Assembly (NCBI GenBank): GCA_014191195.1
Contig: BJGZ01000016.1
Location: 1 to 55,500 of the forward strand
DNA: 55,500 bases
From: Chlorobiota bacterium
GTDB lineage: Bacteria; Bacteroidota; Ignavibacteria; Kapaibacteriales; UBA961
Reading direction: 5' to 3'
This document shows positions 55,496 through 55,500 of this stretch, in pieces. Made by a program: the position numbers and the translations under genes. The notes beneath the pieces are model-generated. The model worked only from the letters and a program-made list of their open reading frames with translations, was not told the DNA's origin and did no database searches. Every line of letters begins with the position of its first letter. The first letter of the stretch is position 1.

Positions 55496-55500
55496 ATATA

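Noticed and set aside
1-55500. tRNA genes, CRISPR arrays, insertion sequences and phage genes
   Set aside because: No T-arm GGTTCRAxxCC pattern with a paired acceptor stem, no regular direct repeats with spacers, and no transposase, integrase or phage protein was seen on either strand.

Overview
The window is AT-rich bacterial chromosome (about one third G+C by eye). It begins in the 3' end of a 5S rRNA gene and carries about 48 protein genes with almost no non-coding space. Several signs place it in the Bacteroidota/FCB group: seven proteins with C-terminal tails of the type IX secretion (T9SS) sorting kind, one DUF4199 protein, and promoters of the TTTG-N19-20-TAnnTTTG type in front of two ribosomal-protein operons. 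Clear Shine-Dalgarno-like sites before many genes, a long B12-dependent ribonucleotide reductase and housekeeping genes of mixed Chlorobi/Ignavibacteria flavour would fit a Kapabacteria/Ignavibacteria-like lineage. That placement is inference. I see no insertion sequence, phage gene, CRISPR array or tRNA gene.

Layout. 1-125: 5S rRNA end and rrn terminator. 181-2494 (+): a beta-barrel-like protein, a lipoprotein alpha/beta hydrolase and an unknown single-span protein. 2537-11632 (-): one long co-directional run, which in transcription order is a T9SS surface protein, a DEDDh exonuclease-UvrC fusion, mreC, mreD and a four-gene MacAB-like ABC export system (adaptor, ATPase, two permeases). 11841-17616: an unknown membrane protein (-), then (+) a hotdog thioesterase and SDR pair, rel/spoT, 3-hydroxyanthranilate dioxygenase and type III pantothenate kinase. 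17639-20637 (+): ribosomal protein operons (L21-L27; small basic ORF-L31-S18) with visible promoters and terminators, separated by an ATP-grasp gene and dut.

20714-29221: a membrane protein, glutathione peroxidase, ruvB (-), fructose-1,6-bisphosphatase, a CapA-like lipoprotein and a large protein (-) joining a zinc peptidase, a TolB-like propeller and an outer-membrane barrel. 29222-33371 (+): a long structured leader and nrdJ. 33383-34648 (+): queA. 34632-41991 (-): a tightly packed seven-gene operon with multicopper oxidase, redoxin, a T9SS galactose-binding-like protein, a YHYH protein, a HupE/UreJ-type membrane protein, a DUF1566 protein and a YhcH cupin. 42165-44945 (-): yebC-menA-MFS. 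45098-54056 (+): a CrtI-like oxidoreductase, DUF4199, a heparinase-like T9SS protein and a 1367-residue Ig-repeat T9SS protein. 54126-55495: a YgjP-like metalloprotein (+) and an unknown lipoprotein (-).

The most interesting parts are the multicopper oxidase/YHYH operon, which looks like a surface-exposed copper or redox module not matching any named system I know; the 57-residue ORF that heads the L31-S18 operon; and the nrdJ leader, which has two hairpins and a 20-codon upstream ORF ending inside the nrdJ ribosome-binding site. Several starts were moved from the longest possible ORF where signal peptides, operon overlaps, promoters or a terminator argue for it.
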